From assembly GCF_036967205.1 (NCBI RefSeq), contig NZ_CP146022.1:682001-746000 (forward strand): a DNA stretch of 64,000 bases. The letters are read 5' to 3'. The number at the start of each line of letters is the position of its first letter. The stretch's first letter is position 1. Position numbers and translations under genes: made by a program. The notes beneath the pieces are model-generated. The model searched no databases. It saw only the letters and a program-made list of their open reading frames with translations, and was not told where the DNA came from. The stretch is from Streptomyces sp. Q6 (GTDB taxonomy: Bacteria; Actinomycetota; Actinomycetes; Streptomycetales; Streptomycetaceae). Of this stretch, positions 16,012 through 26,899 are shown in pieces.

Positions 16012-16559
16012 TAGGGAGCCGGCGGGTCGTCGAGGTCGAGGTCGGCCAGGGTCCGTTCGAGCCAGTGCACCCAGAACGTCTCCAGGTCGATGCCCGCGCG
16101 CAGCACCGCGTGTTGCAGGCGGTCCGCCATGGCATCCTTCTCCGGCGGGAAGTCCCGTGCGTCGATCTCACGGTAGGTCGCCAACTGCCGCCGGTGCAGG
16201 TCGAGATGGCGGTGCAGATCGTCCCTGAGGCCGTCCGTGCCGACGACGGCGGCGGAGCGCAGCCGCAGCAGCAGGGGGTCGCGCAGCGCCTTGGGGTCCT
16301 GCGGCGCGGCCGTCCAGCGGGCCAGTTCGGCGCGGCCCTGCGGCAGGACCTCGTAACTCTTCTTCTGGCCGCGGGCCGGTGCCTGGCCGGGGAGTGCGCG
16401 GATGAGGCCGTCGCGCTCCAGTCGGCCCAGCTCCCGGTAGATCTGCTGGTGCGTCGCCGACCAGAAGTAGCCGATGGACCGGTCGAACCTGCGGGTCAGT
16501 TCGAGGCCCGACGACGGCTTCTCCAGGAGGGCCGTGAGGATCGCGTGCGGGAGTGACAT
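16011..16559 (-). CDS. PadR family transcriptional regulator
   Basis: A 182-residue PadR protein: the winged helix (residues 1-85: SLPHAILTALLEKPSSGLEL, YFWSATHQQIYRELGRLERDGLI) followed by an alpha-helical dimerisation domain. It lies 76 bases after the dienoyl-CoA reductase on the same strand, so probably shares its transcript and may regulate it. Its stop codon is formed at the edge of IS element B, the last base coming from the IS, so the protein is unchanged but its native 3' flank and any terminator are now displaced by about 1.9 kb. Confidence 0.9.
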   Translation of the reverse strand: MSLPHAILTALLEKPSSGLELTRRFDRSIGYFWSATHQQIYRELGRLERDGLIRALPGQAPARGQKKSYEVLPQGRAELARWTAAPQDPKALRDPLLLRLRSAAVVGTDGLRDDLHRHLDLHRRQLATYREIDARDFPPEKDAMADRLQHAVLRAGIDLETFWVHWLERTLADLDLDDPPAP

Positions 16560-16635
16560 GTCGCCAGAGTATGTCTCGCGGAAGGGGGGAGGGCGGTCAC
16601 GTGTCCGGCGGGCCCGGACACGTGACCGCCCGGTC

Positions 16636-18723
<2,088 letters not shown>

Positions 18724-18768
18724 TAAGAGACCTGCGCCACGCAGGGGAGCCTTACCGGCGGCCCTCGG

Positions 18769-19035
18769 TCAGGCGTCGTCGACCTCGGCCACGTAGCCGT
18801 ACGGGATCTCCTCGCCGTCGAAGGTCACCGCCTCGACGGTGCGGGTGCGGGGGTCGATGTCGGCCTGGACGCCGTCCCCCGCGTAGCGCGGGTAGCCGGA
18901 CTCGCCGGTGCGGCCGGTCGCGGTGACCCGCACGGAGCGCAGCGGATTGCCGTGGTCGGTGTGGCCTGCGGCGTCGGTGAGTCGGGGCTTGAGGACGACG
19001 GTGTACGCGGCGGGGGCGCCCGGTTCTTCGCTCAT
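18769..19035 (-). CDS. Conserved small actinobacterial protein of unknown function
   Basis: An 88-residue acidic protein, MSEEPGAPAAYTVVLKPRL..., with no signal peptide or membrane helix. It seems to be a compact beta-rich soluble protein (VRVTATGRTGESGYPRYAGDGVQADIDPRTRTVEAVTFDGEEI is mostly alternating hydrophobic residues). I recognise no family. ATG at 19035; it diverges from the MarR gene with 106 bases between starts. Confidence 0.65.
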   Translation of the reverse strand: MSEEPGAPAAYTVVLKPRLTDAAGHTDHGNPLRSVRVTATGRTGESGYPRYAGDGVQADIDPRTRTVEAVTFDGEEIPYGYVAEVDDA

Positions 19036-19103
19036 GCATCGGAGGCTAGTGCCCGGCGGCGAAAGCCGCCCGCCGGACGCGATACCCGTCCGACCTCGGG
19101 GGT

Positions 19104-19118
19104 TGTAGAGTGCAACGA
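19104..19118. promoter_or_regulatory. Candidate MarR operator upstream of the MarR gene
   Basis: GTTGTA-GAG-TGCAAC is an inverted repeat with one mismatch, about 25 bases before the MarR start. Its half-sites (GTTGYA/TGCAAC) match those of the fadH promoter palindrome at 18710-18723, which suggests one protein could bind both. Confidence 0.4.
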
Positions 19119-19141
19119 GCACACCCGGAGAGGAACCGCAC

Positions 19142-19597
19142 GTGGCAGAGCCCGACCGTCCGGCCGATCGCGAGTCGGCCGTGGACACCATTCAGCGAGA
19201 ACTGACGTCCTTCGCCCGCCGCGCCCGCGCGACGGCGGCGCGCATGCACCCCGAGCTGTCGCTCGTCTCGTTCACCCTGCTCAGCCATCTCGACGAACAG
19301 GGCGGCTGCCGCGCCACCGATCTCGCCGCGCACTACGCCCTGGACAAGTCCACGGTCAGCCGCCAGGTCTCCGCCCTGGAGCGGGCGGGCCTGGTCATGC
19401 GGCGGGTCGACCCGGACGACCACCGGGTCCAGGTGCTGCATCCCACAGCGGCCGGCGCGGAGATCCTCGCGCAGGTGACGGTCAGCCGCCGGCAGATGTT
19501 CGGCGAGCGCCTCGCCGACTGGTCCGAGGACGATCTCGCGCGGTTCGCCGTGTACCTGGAGCGGTACAACGAGAGCGCCCGCGCGTACGACGCCTAG
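19142..19597 (+). CDS. MarR family transcriptional regulator
   Basis: A 151-residue MarR protein. The winged helix is at about residues 40-105 (LVSFTLLSHLDEQGGCRATDLAAHYALDKSTVSRQVSALERAGLV, then the RRVDPDDHRVQVL wing), flanked by dimerisation helices. GTG at 19142 follows GGAGAGGAACCGCAC. It probably represses itself through the imperfect palindrome just upstream and, by shared half-sites, possibly fadH. Confidence 0.9.
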   Translation: MAEPDRPADRESAVDTIQRELTSFARRARATAARMHPELSLVSFTLLSHLDEQGGCRATDLAAHYALDKSTVSRQVSALERAGLVMRRVDPDDHRVQVLHPTAAGAEILAQVTVSRRQMFGERLADWSEDDLARFAVYLERYNESARAYDA

Positions 19598-19615
19598 GAC
19601 CGCGGGGCCGGGAGG

Positions 19616-20340
19616 CTACTCGGGCGCGCGGGCCGCGCGGAAGCGGGTCGTGCGGCGCAGCGCGAAGCCGAGGGACTCGTACAGGCGGATCGCGTTCGTG
19701 TTGCCCGCGCCGGTGTGCAGGAACGGGGTCTCCCCGCGCTCCCTGATCCCCGCGGCGACCGCGCGCACGAGCCGGGCCGCGAGGCCCTGGCCACGGTGGT
19801 CCGGGTCGGTGCAGACGGCGCTGATCTCGGTCCAGCCCGGCGGGTGCAGCCGCTCCCCCGCCATCGCGACGAGGGCGCCCTCGCGCCGGATGCCCAGGTA
19901 GGTGCCGAGTTCGATGGTGCGGGGCAGGAAGGGGCCCGGCCGGGTGCGGGCCACGAGGTCGAGCATCTCGGGCACGTCGGCCGCGGTGAGCCGTATCGCC
20001 TCGGGGTCGTGCGCGGCGTCCACCCCGGCGTCGACGAGCTGCACGCCCGGGATGTCCTGGACGAGCTCCCAGCCGTCCGGCAGCGCGCGGACCACGCCGG
20101 GCAGCGGCACGTCCGCGCCGGGGCCGGCGAGCGCGGCGAGGTCGGCCCAGTCCGCGGGGCCCGGCTCGTCGGGCAGCGCCAGCCAGGGCGAGACATCGAG
20201 GGGTAGCGCAGCACGCGGCCGCGCCGCTCGGCGAGGTGCGCGTGCGGGCCGCTCAGCGCGGCGTGGGCGGGGTTGTCGAGCGGGTGGGCCGCCTCGGGGG
20301 CGGTGCCGGGGCCTGCGCCCGCCTCGTACGTCTGCGTCAT
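19616..20340 (-). pseudogene. GNAT family N-acetyltransferase, split by a one-base frame loss
   Basis: The N-terminal part reads from ATG at 20340 (MTQTYEAGAGPG... to GRVLRYP) and the rest continues in another frame (LDVSPWLALPDEP...). The second part carries the GNAT fold with the acetyl-CoA loop DPDHRGQGLAARLV and the terminal NTNAIRLYESLGF segment. One more C in the CCCC run (GGGG at 20200-20203 on the plus strand) joins them as LRYPLDVSPW. Given the same defect elsewhere, an assembly error is likelier than true inactivation. The acetyl acceptor is unknown. It ends 18 bases from the convergent MarR gene. Confidence 0.8.
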
Positions 20341-20527
20341 CTGCGTCTTCCGGATCTCTTCGCTCGGTGCTCACTCACGGGTGCGCCACGCCCACTGCCC
20401 GCGTGGCCACCACATGATCGAACCCCCTGGTCGGGGGCGCGCATTCCCCTTTCGGCGGTCTGTTCACGAGGTCGCAACACGTGGCCGCGCGTTGCCGTGC
20501 GGTGATCGGTGTTGGCATGCTGGCGCG

Positions 20528-21175
20528 ATGCCCTCCACGTCACTGAGTGATCACGTCGAGTCCCTGCTCGCCCGGGAGCTGCCGCTGCCGATCGTCGCGG
20601 CCGGGGACCCGGTGCTGCGCCGGCCCGCCGAACCCGTCGACGGCCAGCTCTCCGACGAGCTGCTCGGCCGCCTCGTCGAGGCGATGCGCGTCACGATGCA
20701 CAAGGCACCGGGGGTGGGCCTGGCGGCACCGCAGATCGGTGTGCCGCTGCGGCTCGCGGTGATCGAGGACGCGGCGAACGTCCCCGAGGAGGTGCGCACG
20801 GCCCGCGGGCGCGTCCCGCAGCCGTTCCGGGTCCTGGTGAATCCGTCGTACGAGGATGCGGGCGGCAGCCAAGTGGCCTTCTACGAGGGATGTTTGAGCG
20901 TCCCGGGCTATCAGGCCGTGGTCGCCCGGCACGAGCGGGTGCGGCTGCGCGCCCTCGACGAGCGAGGGCGCGCGGTCGACGAGGAGGTCGTCGGCTGGCC
21001 GGCCCGGATCGTGCAGCACGAGACGGACCACCTGAACGGCACGCTGTACCTGGACCGCGCCGAACTGCGGTCGCTGTCCCACACGTTGACGCAGCAGGCG
21101 GTGGAGCGCTGGGCACAGCCGACGCCCCGGCTGGCCGCGCGGGAACTGGGCTTCACGCTCCCCGGGACCGACTGA
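20528..21175 (+). CDS. def: Peptide deformylase
   Basis: A 215-residue metallo-hydrolase that removes the N-formyl group from nascent proteins. All three motifs are present: GVGLAAPQIG (residues 62-71), EGCLSVPGYQ with the metal-binding Cys, and QHETDHLNG with the HExxH metal ligands and catalytic Glu. Streptomycetes carry several deformylases; this one has a somewhat long N-terminus. The ATG at 20528 has no clear ribosome binding site, so translation may be leaderless. It is not next to fmt, so it is probably an accessory copy. Confidence 0.93.
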   Translation: MPSTSLSDHVESLLARELPLPIVAAGDPVLRRPAEPVDGQLSDELLGRLVEAMRVTMHKAPGVGLAAPQIGVPLRLAVIEDAANVPEEVRTARGRVPQPFRVLVNPSYEDAGGSQVAFYEGCLSVPGYQAVVARHERVRLRALDERGRAVDEEVVGWPARIVQHETDHLNGTLYLDRAELRSLSHTLTQQAVERWAQPTPRLAARELGFTLPGTD

Positions 21176-21189
21176 CCGCCGGCGGACCC

Positions 21190-21984
21190 TCAGTCCATCT
21201 GCGGCATCTCGCCCTGGGCGGCGGACACGTCGATGACCGAGAACGCGGCGCCCTGTGAGTCGCCGACGGCGGCGAACCGGCCGAAGGGGCTGTCCATCGG
21301 CCCGAAGTGCAGCTTGCCGCCGAGACGTTCGACGGTGGCGACCGCCGCGTCGCAGTCCTCGACGACGAAGTACACGTTCACGTACGAGGGCACGTGCTCG
21401 GGGAAGTCGTCCGTCATCTTCATGCGGCCCAGGTACGGCTGTCCGCCGAGCTGCCAGACGTGGAAGTCGACGTGCTCGTCGGCGATCTTCTTCGCGTCGT
21501 AGGGGAAGACGGACGTGAAGAACGCGTCGGTCTTCGCGGCGTTCCTGGTGTTGATCTCGGCCCAGCAGTAGGCGCCCGGCTCGTTGACCTTCTCGAAGCC
21601 CTCGTGCGAGCCGGGCTGCCAGACGCTGAAGACGGTTCCCGCCGGGTCCTGGGCGGTGATCATCGTGCCGAAGTCGCCGACCTGCATCGGCTCCATCATC
21701 ACCGTCCCGCCCGCGCCCGCGATCCGCTCGGCGACGGCGGCGACGTCCGCGGTGGCCAGGTAGAGGTTCCAGGCGGGCGGGGTCCCCTCCATGCCGGGCA
21801 TCTGCGGGGACAGCGCGGCGACGTGCTTGCCGTCCGCGGTCTTCGCCTGCGTGTAGTTGCCGTACTCCTCGGCGCCCGGGTCGTAGGACCAGCCGAACAG
21901 CTCGGCGTAGAAGGACTTGGCCTTCTCCAGGTCGGGGAACATGGCGTCGGCCCAGACGGGCGCGCCTTCGGGAAGTGCGGGCAT
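21190..21984 (-). CDS. VOC family protein (two glyoxalase-fold repeats)
   Basis: A 264-residue protein made of two vicinal-oxygen-chelate units (about residues 5-125 and 135-255). Each shows the typical opening (PVWADAMFPDLEKAKSFYAELFGW; AYCWAEINTRNAAKTDAFFTSVF) and FGPMDSPFGRFAAVGDSQGAAFSVI at the end. Such proteins bind small hydroxylated or thiol compounds and include glyoxalases, resistance proteins and hydroxylases; the substrate is unknown. ATG at 21984 follows GGAAGGGTTCCGCGTC. It is convergent with def, with only 14 bases between. Confidence 0.88.
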   Translation of the reverse strand: MPALPEGAPVWADAMFPDLEKAKSFYAELFGWSYDPGAEEYGNYTQAKTADGKHVAALSPQMPGMEGTPPAWNLYLATADVAAVAERIAGAGGTVMMEPMQVGDFGTMITAQDPAGTVFSVWQPGSHEGFEKVNEPGAYCWAEINTRNAAKTDAFFTSVFPYDAKKIADEHVDFHVWQLGGQPYLGRMKMTDDFPEHVPSYVNVYFVVEDCDAAVATVERLGGKLHFGPMDSPFGRFAAVGDSQGAAFSVIDVSAAQGEMPQMD

Positions 21985-22099
21985 GACGCGGAACCCTTCC
22001 GTCAAGGTCGCCGGGCACACGGGGGCACGGCGGGTACGGATCCACGCTAGGCGCGCGGGGCGGGGTGCGCGAGACGTGGCGGCGGGTTCCGGGTCGGGG

Positions 22100-22711
22100 T
22101 CAGGCCGTCGGCGGGGTCAGTGAGGGCGCGATGACCGTGAACGCGTCCTCCAGGAGGGTCACCGGGTCCTGGGCCGCGTCGCTCTCGCTCCAGCGCTGGA
22201 GCACGACGTGGAACGCGGTGAGTGCGGTGCCTGCCGCCAGCCGCGGGAACAGGTCGGTTCCGGCGTCGCGGCCGACGCGCCGTGCCAGCTCGTCGGCGAG
22301 GTCGTCGCGCCACTGCGCCTGCCGCTCCAGGAAGCGGGCCAGCAGGGCCGGGGTGCGCAGGATCAACTGGACGACGCGCAGCGCCCGTTCGGAGTCGGCG
22401 GCGCAGGTGGTGACCGGGACCCGGACCGCGTGCAGCAGCGCCAGGGCGGGCGGCTCGTCGGTGGGGCGCTCCGCGAGTTCGGCCCGCATGTCGGCGCCCA
22501 TGTCGGCCAGGAACTGGACGACGACGTCCTCCTTGGACGCGAAGTAGCGGAAGAACGTCCGCTTGGACACGCCCGCGGTCGCCACGATCTCGTCGACGGT
22601 GACGGCGTCGAAGCCCTTGAGCGCGAGCAGTTGCAGGGCCGCCTCGGTCAGTTCGTCCGAGACGAGCTGCCGCTTGCGCTGGGCCAGGCTCTGGCCGGGT
22701 CGGGTACTCAC
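22100..22711 (-). CDS. TetR family transcriptional regulator
   Basis: A TetR protein of about 203 residues with the HTH at residues 14-60 (ALQLLALKGFDAVTVDEIVATAGVSKRTFFRYFASKEDV) and a TetR_C_7-like ligand domain. GTG at 22711 follows GGGG; an ATG at 22726 is in frame. It is divergent from a short-chain dehydrogenase, whose promoter it probably represses, a common TetR/SDR pairing. Confidence 0.9.
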   Translation of the reverse strand: MSTRPGQSLAQRKRQLVSDELTEAALQLLALKGFDAVTVDEIVATAGVSKRTFFRYFASKEDVVVQFLADMGADMRAELAERPTDEPPALALLHAVRVPVTTCAADSERALRVVQLILRTPALLARFLERQAQWRDDLADELARRVGRDAGTDLFPRLAAGTALTAFHVVLQRWSESDAAQDPVTLLEDAFTVIAPSLTPPTA

Positions 22712-22750
22712 CCCCGCATCGTACACATCGCCCTACACGGCATGCCTTCG

Positions 22751-22797
22751 TTGACACCAAGGCGCATCTTGACACCAAGTGCCATCGAAGTCAGGCT
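22751..22797 (+). promoter_or_regulatory. SDR promoter with direct repeats
   Basis: TTGACACCAAG occurs at 22751-22761 and again at 22769-22779. The second copy supplies a -35 (TTGACA) with CAGGCT as -10 after 17 bases, which places the transcript start at or next to the ATG at 22805. The repeats may also serve the divergent TetR. Confidence 0.5.
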
Positions 22798-22804
22798 GTG
22801 CCAC

Positions 22805-23725
22805 ATGGACGAGCAACGGTGGAGTGCCGATCAGATGTCCGACCAGTCGCAGCGGGTGTTCGTGGTCACCGGGGCGAGCAGCGGCCTCGGTCTCGCGAGC
22901 GTCCGGGCCCTCGTGGCCCGGGGCGCACACGTGGTCCTCGCGGTGCGTGATCCGGAGAAGGGGCGGGCGGCCGTCGCGGGGCTGCCGGACGGGCAGGTGG
23001 AGGTGCGCCGGCTCGATCTCGCCGACCTCACCTCGGTCCGCGCGTTCGCCGCCGGGCTGCGCGCGGATCATCCGCGCGTCGACGTCCTCATGAACAACGC
23101 GGGGATCCTGGCGCCGCCGCGCACGCTCAGCCCGCAGGGGCACGAGTCGCAGTTCGCGACGAACCATCTCGGGCACTTCGCGCTCACGGGGCTGCTCCTC
23201 GACGCGCTGGACGGGCCCGATCCCCGCGTGGTGACGGTGAGTTCGCTCAACCACCGGCGGGGCCGCATCGACTTCGACGACCTCACCGGAGAGCGCGGCT
23301 ACGCGCCGGCCCGCTTCTACAACCGGTCGAAGCTCGCCAACACGCTCTTCGGTCTCGAACTGCACCGCCGTCTCGCCGCGGCCGGCAGCCCGGTGCGCAG
23401 CGTGCTCGCGCACCCCGGCTACAGCGCGACGCGGCTCCAGACGAACGGCGCCACCGGCCTCCAGCGCCTGCTCTTCGGCTGTCTCGCCCGGCCCCTCGCC
23501 CAGTCGGCCGCGCGGGGCGCACTGCCACAGCTGTACGCGGCGACCGAACCGGGCGTGCGGGGCGGGGAGTTCATCGGCCCCGACGGCCGGGGCGAGCTGA
23601 AGGGCGCGCCGACGCGGGTGGAGCCGGCGCCCAGGGCGCTCGACACCGAGGTGGCGCGGCGCCTGTGGGACGTCTCGCAGGAGCTGACAGGGGTCCGCTT
23701 CCCGCTCCCGACGTCGGTCGGCTGA
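22805..23725 (+). CDS. Short-chain dehydrogenase/reductase (retinol-dehydrogenase-like)
   Basis: A 306-residue SDR. The WSADQMSDQ opening is characteristic of this subfamily and fixes the ATG at 22805 even though no ribosome binding site precedes it. Cofactor motif VTGASSGLG (near residue 21), NNAGIL, and the catalytic pair in YNRSK (Tyr and Lys) are all present. It would oxidise or reduce an alcohol or carbonyl with NADP(H). The divergent TetR gene suggests induction by a small molecule. Confidence 0.92.
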   Translation: MDEQRWSADQMSDQSQRVFVVTGASSGLGLASVRALVARGAHVVLAVRDPEKGRAAVAGLPDGQVEVRRLDLADLTSVRAFAAGLRADHPRVDVLMNNAGILAPPRTLSPQGHESQFATNHLGHFALTGLLLDALDGPDPRVVTVSSLNHRRGRIDFDDLTGERGYAPARFYNRSKLANTLFGLELHRRLAAAGSPVRSVLAHPGYSATRLQTNGATGLQRLLFGCLARPLAQSAARGALPQLYAATEPGVRGGEFIGPDGRGELKGAPTRVEPAPRALDTEVARRLWDVSQELTGVRFPLPTSVG

Positions 23726-23840
23726 ACCGGCGCCCGGTCGGTCGGCCGGACCGGCACCGGGACCGTCGGGATCTTACGGAGTCGTGACGTGGGCGCCCGC
23801 CTCGGCCGATCCGCGGCATCGGGCGCCTAGCGTGGCCGGT

Positions 23841-24848
23841 ATGCGCGTACTGGTCACCGGCGGAGCCGGGTTCATCGGGTCGGCGGTCGTCACGGAACTG
23901 ACGGGGCGGGGGCACGAGGTCGTGGTCCTCGACACGGCCTCCGGAGGCGGACGGGGCGCGGCCGACGTCCGCGATCCCGACGCCGTGCGCGCGGCGCTCG
24001 ACGGGGTGGACGCGGTCTGCCATCAGGCGGCGATGGTCGGCCTCGGAAAGGACTTCGCCGACGCCCCCGCGTACGTCTCGCACAACGATCTCGGTACGGC
24101 GGTGCTGCTGGCCGCGATGGCGGAGCGCGGGGTGCGCGATCTCGTCCTCGCGGGGTCGATGGTGGTGTACGGCGAGGGCCGCTACGCGTGCCCCGCGCAC
24201 GGTGTCGTGCGCCCCGGGCCGCGGGCCGTCGCGGATATGGAGGCGGGCCGGTTCGAGCCCCGATGCCCCTCCTGCGGTGGGGAGCTGACGCCGGGACTGG
24301 TCGCGGAGGACGCCCCGCTCGACCCGCGCAACGTGTACGCCACGACGAAGCTCGCCCAGGAGCATCTCGCCGCCGCGTGGGCCCGCGCCACGGGCGGGCG
24401 CTGCATCGCGCTGCGGTACCACAACGTGTACGGGCCGGGGATGCCGCGCGACACCCCGTACGCCGGAGTGGCCTCCTTCTTCCGCTCGGCGCTCGCCCGC
24501 GGCGAGGCTCCGCGCGTCTTCGAGGACGGGGCGCAGCGGCGCGACTTCGTCCACGTACGGGATGTGGCGCGGGCCAACGCGAGGGCGCTGGAGGCGCTGC
24601 GGGAGCGGGGGCCCGGCGAGGTGACCGCGTACAACGTGGGCAGCGGCGAGGTGCGCACGGTCGGCGAGCTCGCCGAGGTCCTCGCGTCGGCCTGCGGCGG
24701 CCCGCCCCCGGTGGTGACCGGAGAGTTCCGGCTCGGTGACGTGCGCCATGTGACGGCGGACTCGGCGCGGCTGCGGGCCGAGCTGGGGTGGCGGCCCGAG
24801 GTGGGGTTCGCGCAGGGCCTCAAGGAGTTCGCGGACGAGACGGCGTAG
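23841..24848 (+). CDS. NAD-dependent epimerase with zinc-knuckle insert (dTDP-L-rhamnose 4-epimerase-like)
   Basis: A 335-residue extended SDR. NAD motif VTGGAGFIGSAVV (near residue 5) and YATTK (catalytic Tyr and Lys). Between the Ser of GSMVVYGEG and the YATTK is an insert of about 50 residues containing CPAH and CPSC, a likely zinc-binding knuckle seen in dTDP-L-rhamnose 4-epimerase-type enzymes. It would interconvert nucleotide sugars. The ATG at 23841 has a TAGCGT -10-like box about 12 bases upstream, so the transcript is probably leaderless. No sugar-biosynthesis cluster surrounds it. Confidence 0.85.
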   Translation: MRVLVTGGAGFIGSAVVTELTGRGHEVVVLDTASGGGRGAADVRDPDAVRAALDGVDAVCHQAAMVGLGKDFADAPAYVSHNDLGTAVLLAAMAERGVRDLVLAGSMVVYGEGRYACPAHGVVRPGPRAVADMEAGRFEPRCPSCGGELTPGLVAEDAPLDPRNVYATTKLAQEHLAAAWARATGGRCIALRYHNVYGPGMPRDTPYAGVASFFRSALARGEAPRVFEDGAQRRDFVHVRDVARANARALEALRERGPGEVTAYNVGSGEVRTVGELAEVLASACGGPPPVVTGEFRLGDVRHVTADSARLRAELGWRPEVGFAQGLKEFADETA

Positions 24849-24859
24849 CTGCGGGCGCG

Positions 24860-25741
24860 TCAGTCCGTGTGTGCCGCCAGGGCGTCCACCAGCTCCGGCC
24901 ACAGTTCGCGCGGGCGGTCGTGGCCCATGTCGGGAAGCAGCAGGAGCTTCGCGCCGGGGATCAGGGCCGCCGTGCGCTCCCCTCCGTCGGGGGTGATCAG
25001 GGTGTCGTCGAGGCCGTGGATCACGAGGGTCGGCGTCCTCAGTTCGCGCAGGGCGTCGGCGCGGGAGCCGCTCAGGACCATCGCCGCGAGCTGGCGTCCG
25101 GTCCCGGCGGGGTAGTACGCGCGGTCGTAGCTCTGCGCCGCGAGGTCCCGCAGGGCGGCCGTGTCGCCGTAGCGGCGGGACGCCCACAGCAGGCCCGAGT
25201 CCGCCGCGGCGATGTACCCGTCGCGGTCGGCCGGCTTCGGGGCGAAGAGCGCCGCCTGCGCCTCGGGGGTCGTCCGGCCGAACTCGCTCTCGCCGGTCGA
25301 GGACATCATCGACGTCAGCGTCAGCACCCGCTCCGGGTGGGCGATGGCCATGATCTGGGCGATCATCCCGCCCATCGAGGCCCCGACCACGTGGGCGCGG
25401 TCGATGCCGAGCGCGGTCAGCAGGTTCAGACCGTCGTCGGCCATGTCGTCGAGGCGGTACGGGGCCATGGCGAGAGCGGCCGTGAGGTCGCCCGCGCTCA
25501 CCGCCGCGATGAACTGCCCGATGTCGACGGGGTGCTCGTCGAACGTGGTGGACAGCCCGCAGTCGCGCTGGTCGTAGCGGATCACGTACCGCCCCCGGTC
25601 CGCGAGGGCGCGGCAGAAGTCCTCGTGCCAGGCGATCAGCTGGGCCCCGAAGCCCATGACGAGCAGCACGGGCGGGTCCGCGGGATCCCCGAAGGTGTCG
25701 TAGGCGAGGGAAACGGCGGGCGATACGTCGACGATCGGCAT
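24860..25741 (-). CDS. Alpha/beta hydrolase
   Basis: A 293-residue alpha/beta-fold hydrolase. The nucleophile elbow is GASMGG, the acid is in HGLDDTLI and the base in DMGHDR. The oxyanion-side LLVMGFGAQ and RYDQRDCGLS regions resemble the aclacinomycin methylesterase (RdmC) group. It probably hydrolyses an ester; the substrate is unknown. It is convergent with the epimerase (11 bases) and lies downstream of the sensor kinase on the same strand, 42 bases after its stop. Confidence 0.88.
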   Translation of the reverse strand: MPIVDVSPAVSLAYDTFGDPADPPVLLVMGFGAQLIAWHEDFCRALADRGRYVIRYDQRDCGLSTTFDEHPVDIGQFIAAVSAGDLTAALAMAPYRLDDMADDGLNLLTALGIDRAHVVGASMGGMIAQIMAIAHPERVLTLTSMMSSTGESEFGRTTPEAQAALFAPKPADRDGYIAAADSGLLWASRRYGDTAALRDLAAQSYDRAYYPAGTGRQLAAMVLSGSRADALRELRTPTLVIHGLDDTLITPDGGERTAALIPGAKLLLLPDMGHDRPRELWPELVDALAAHTD

Positions 25742-25783
25742 ACGGGGATCTTGCCGGACCGGGCCGAGGGGCCCGCATCCGGG

Positions 25784-26899
25784 TCATCCCGGAGCGGGCA
25801 GGGTGACCTCGAAGCGGCAGCCGCCGGGGACGTTGCGGACGGTGGTGCGACCCTGGTGGGCCTCCACGATGCCGCGCACGATGGCCAGGCCCAGGCCCGC
25901 TCCCGACGGGGGCGTGCGCGCGTCCGTACCGCGCCAGCCGGTGTCGAAGACGCGGGACAGGTCGTCCTCGGGGATGCCGCCGCAGCCGTCGGTCACGGAC
26001 AGGACGACGCCGGTGCCGTCCGTCGCGGGGCGGGCCGCGACGGCGACCGTGCCGTCGGCGGGGGTCCGCCTGATCGCGTTGACGAGGAGGTTGCCGAGGA
26101 CGCGGCTCATCTCCTTGGCGTCGACCTCCACGGGCAGTTGCGCCACGCCGTCGCCCTCCAGGCGCACGCCGTGTTCGCGGGCGAGCGGGTCGGCGCCCGC
26201 GAGCGCGTCGCCGACCAGGTCGTACAGGGAGATGCGCTGCGGGGACAGAGCCAGGGCGCCGGCGTGGATGCGGGAGAGTTCGAAGAGGTCGCCGACCATG
26301 CCGTTCATCCGCTCGACCTCGGTCCTTATCTGCCGCAGGTAGCGCTGCGGGTCGGCGGCCACGCCGTCCTCCAGGGCCTCGGACATGGCGCGCAGTCCCG
26401 CGAGGGGCGTGCGCAGGTCGTGCGAGATCCAGGAGACGAGTTCGCGGCGGGAGGCCTCCAGGGCGCGTTCGCGGTCGCGGGAGGCGGCGAGTTTGACGCT
26501 GGTGGACTGCAACTCGCGGGTGAGCGCCGCCAGTTCGGCGGTCGCCGGTTCGAGCGGCGCGGCGAAGTCGCCGCCCTCGCCGAAGGTGCGGGCGGCCAGG
26601 GTGAGGGCGTGGCTGCGGGCCACGACCCAGCGGCCGAGGAGCAGTGCGGTGGCGAGGGAGACGACGGCGGCCATCGCGACGACGGTGGTCACGACGCCCA
26701 GGTCGTGCGAGTTGAGGAACATCGCCCAGGCCACGGTGAGCGTCCCGGCGAGCATCGCGGTGACCGCCACGGAGGCGACGACCGTGAGCGAGACGGTCAG
26801 GGAGCGGCGGCGCAGCGCGAGCAGGGCCACCGCGCCGAGCACGCCCGCGGCGGCGGCGCCGAGGAACGCGTAGAGAGCGATGAGGAGGGTGTCACGCAC
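25784..26899 (-). CDS. Two-component sensor histidine kinase
   Basis: A 371-residue membrane kinase: two or more N-terminal helices ([25 protein letters not shown] and [21 protein letters not shown]), a HAMP-like linker, the H-box [13 protein letters not shown], the N-box LLVNAIRR and the G boxes [11 protein letters not shown] and [12 protein letters not shown] at 26899 overlaps the response-regulator stop by 8 bases, indicating translational coupling. The N-box reads N-A-I rather than the usual N-A-x-R/K pattern but keeps Asn. It phosphorylates the adjacent OmpR-type regulator; the signal is unknown. Confidence 0.92.
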   Translation of the reverse strand: MRDTLLIALYAFLGAAAAGVLGAVALLALRRRSLTVSLTVVASVAVTAMLAGTLTVAWAMFLNSHDLGVVTTVVAMAAVVSLATALLLGRWVVARSHALTLAARTFGEGGDFAAPLEPATAELAALTRELQSTSVKLAASRDRERALEASRRELVSWISHDLRTPLAGLRAMSEALEDGVAADPQRYLRQIRTEVERMNGMVGDLFELSRIHAGALALSPQRISLYDLVGDALAGADPLAREHGVRLEGDGVAQLPVEVDAKEMSRVLGNLLVNAIRRTPADGTVAVAARPATDGTGVVLSVTDGCGGIPEDDLSRVFDTGWRGTDARTPPSGAGLGLAIVRGIVEAHQGRTTVRNVPGGCRFEVTLPAPG

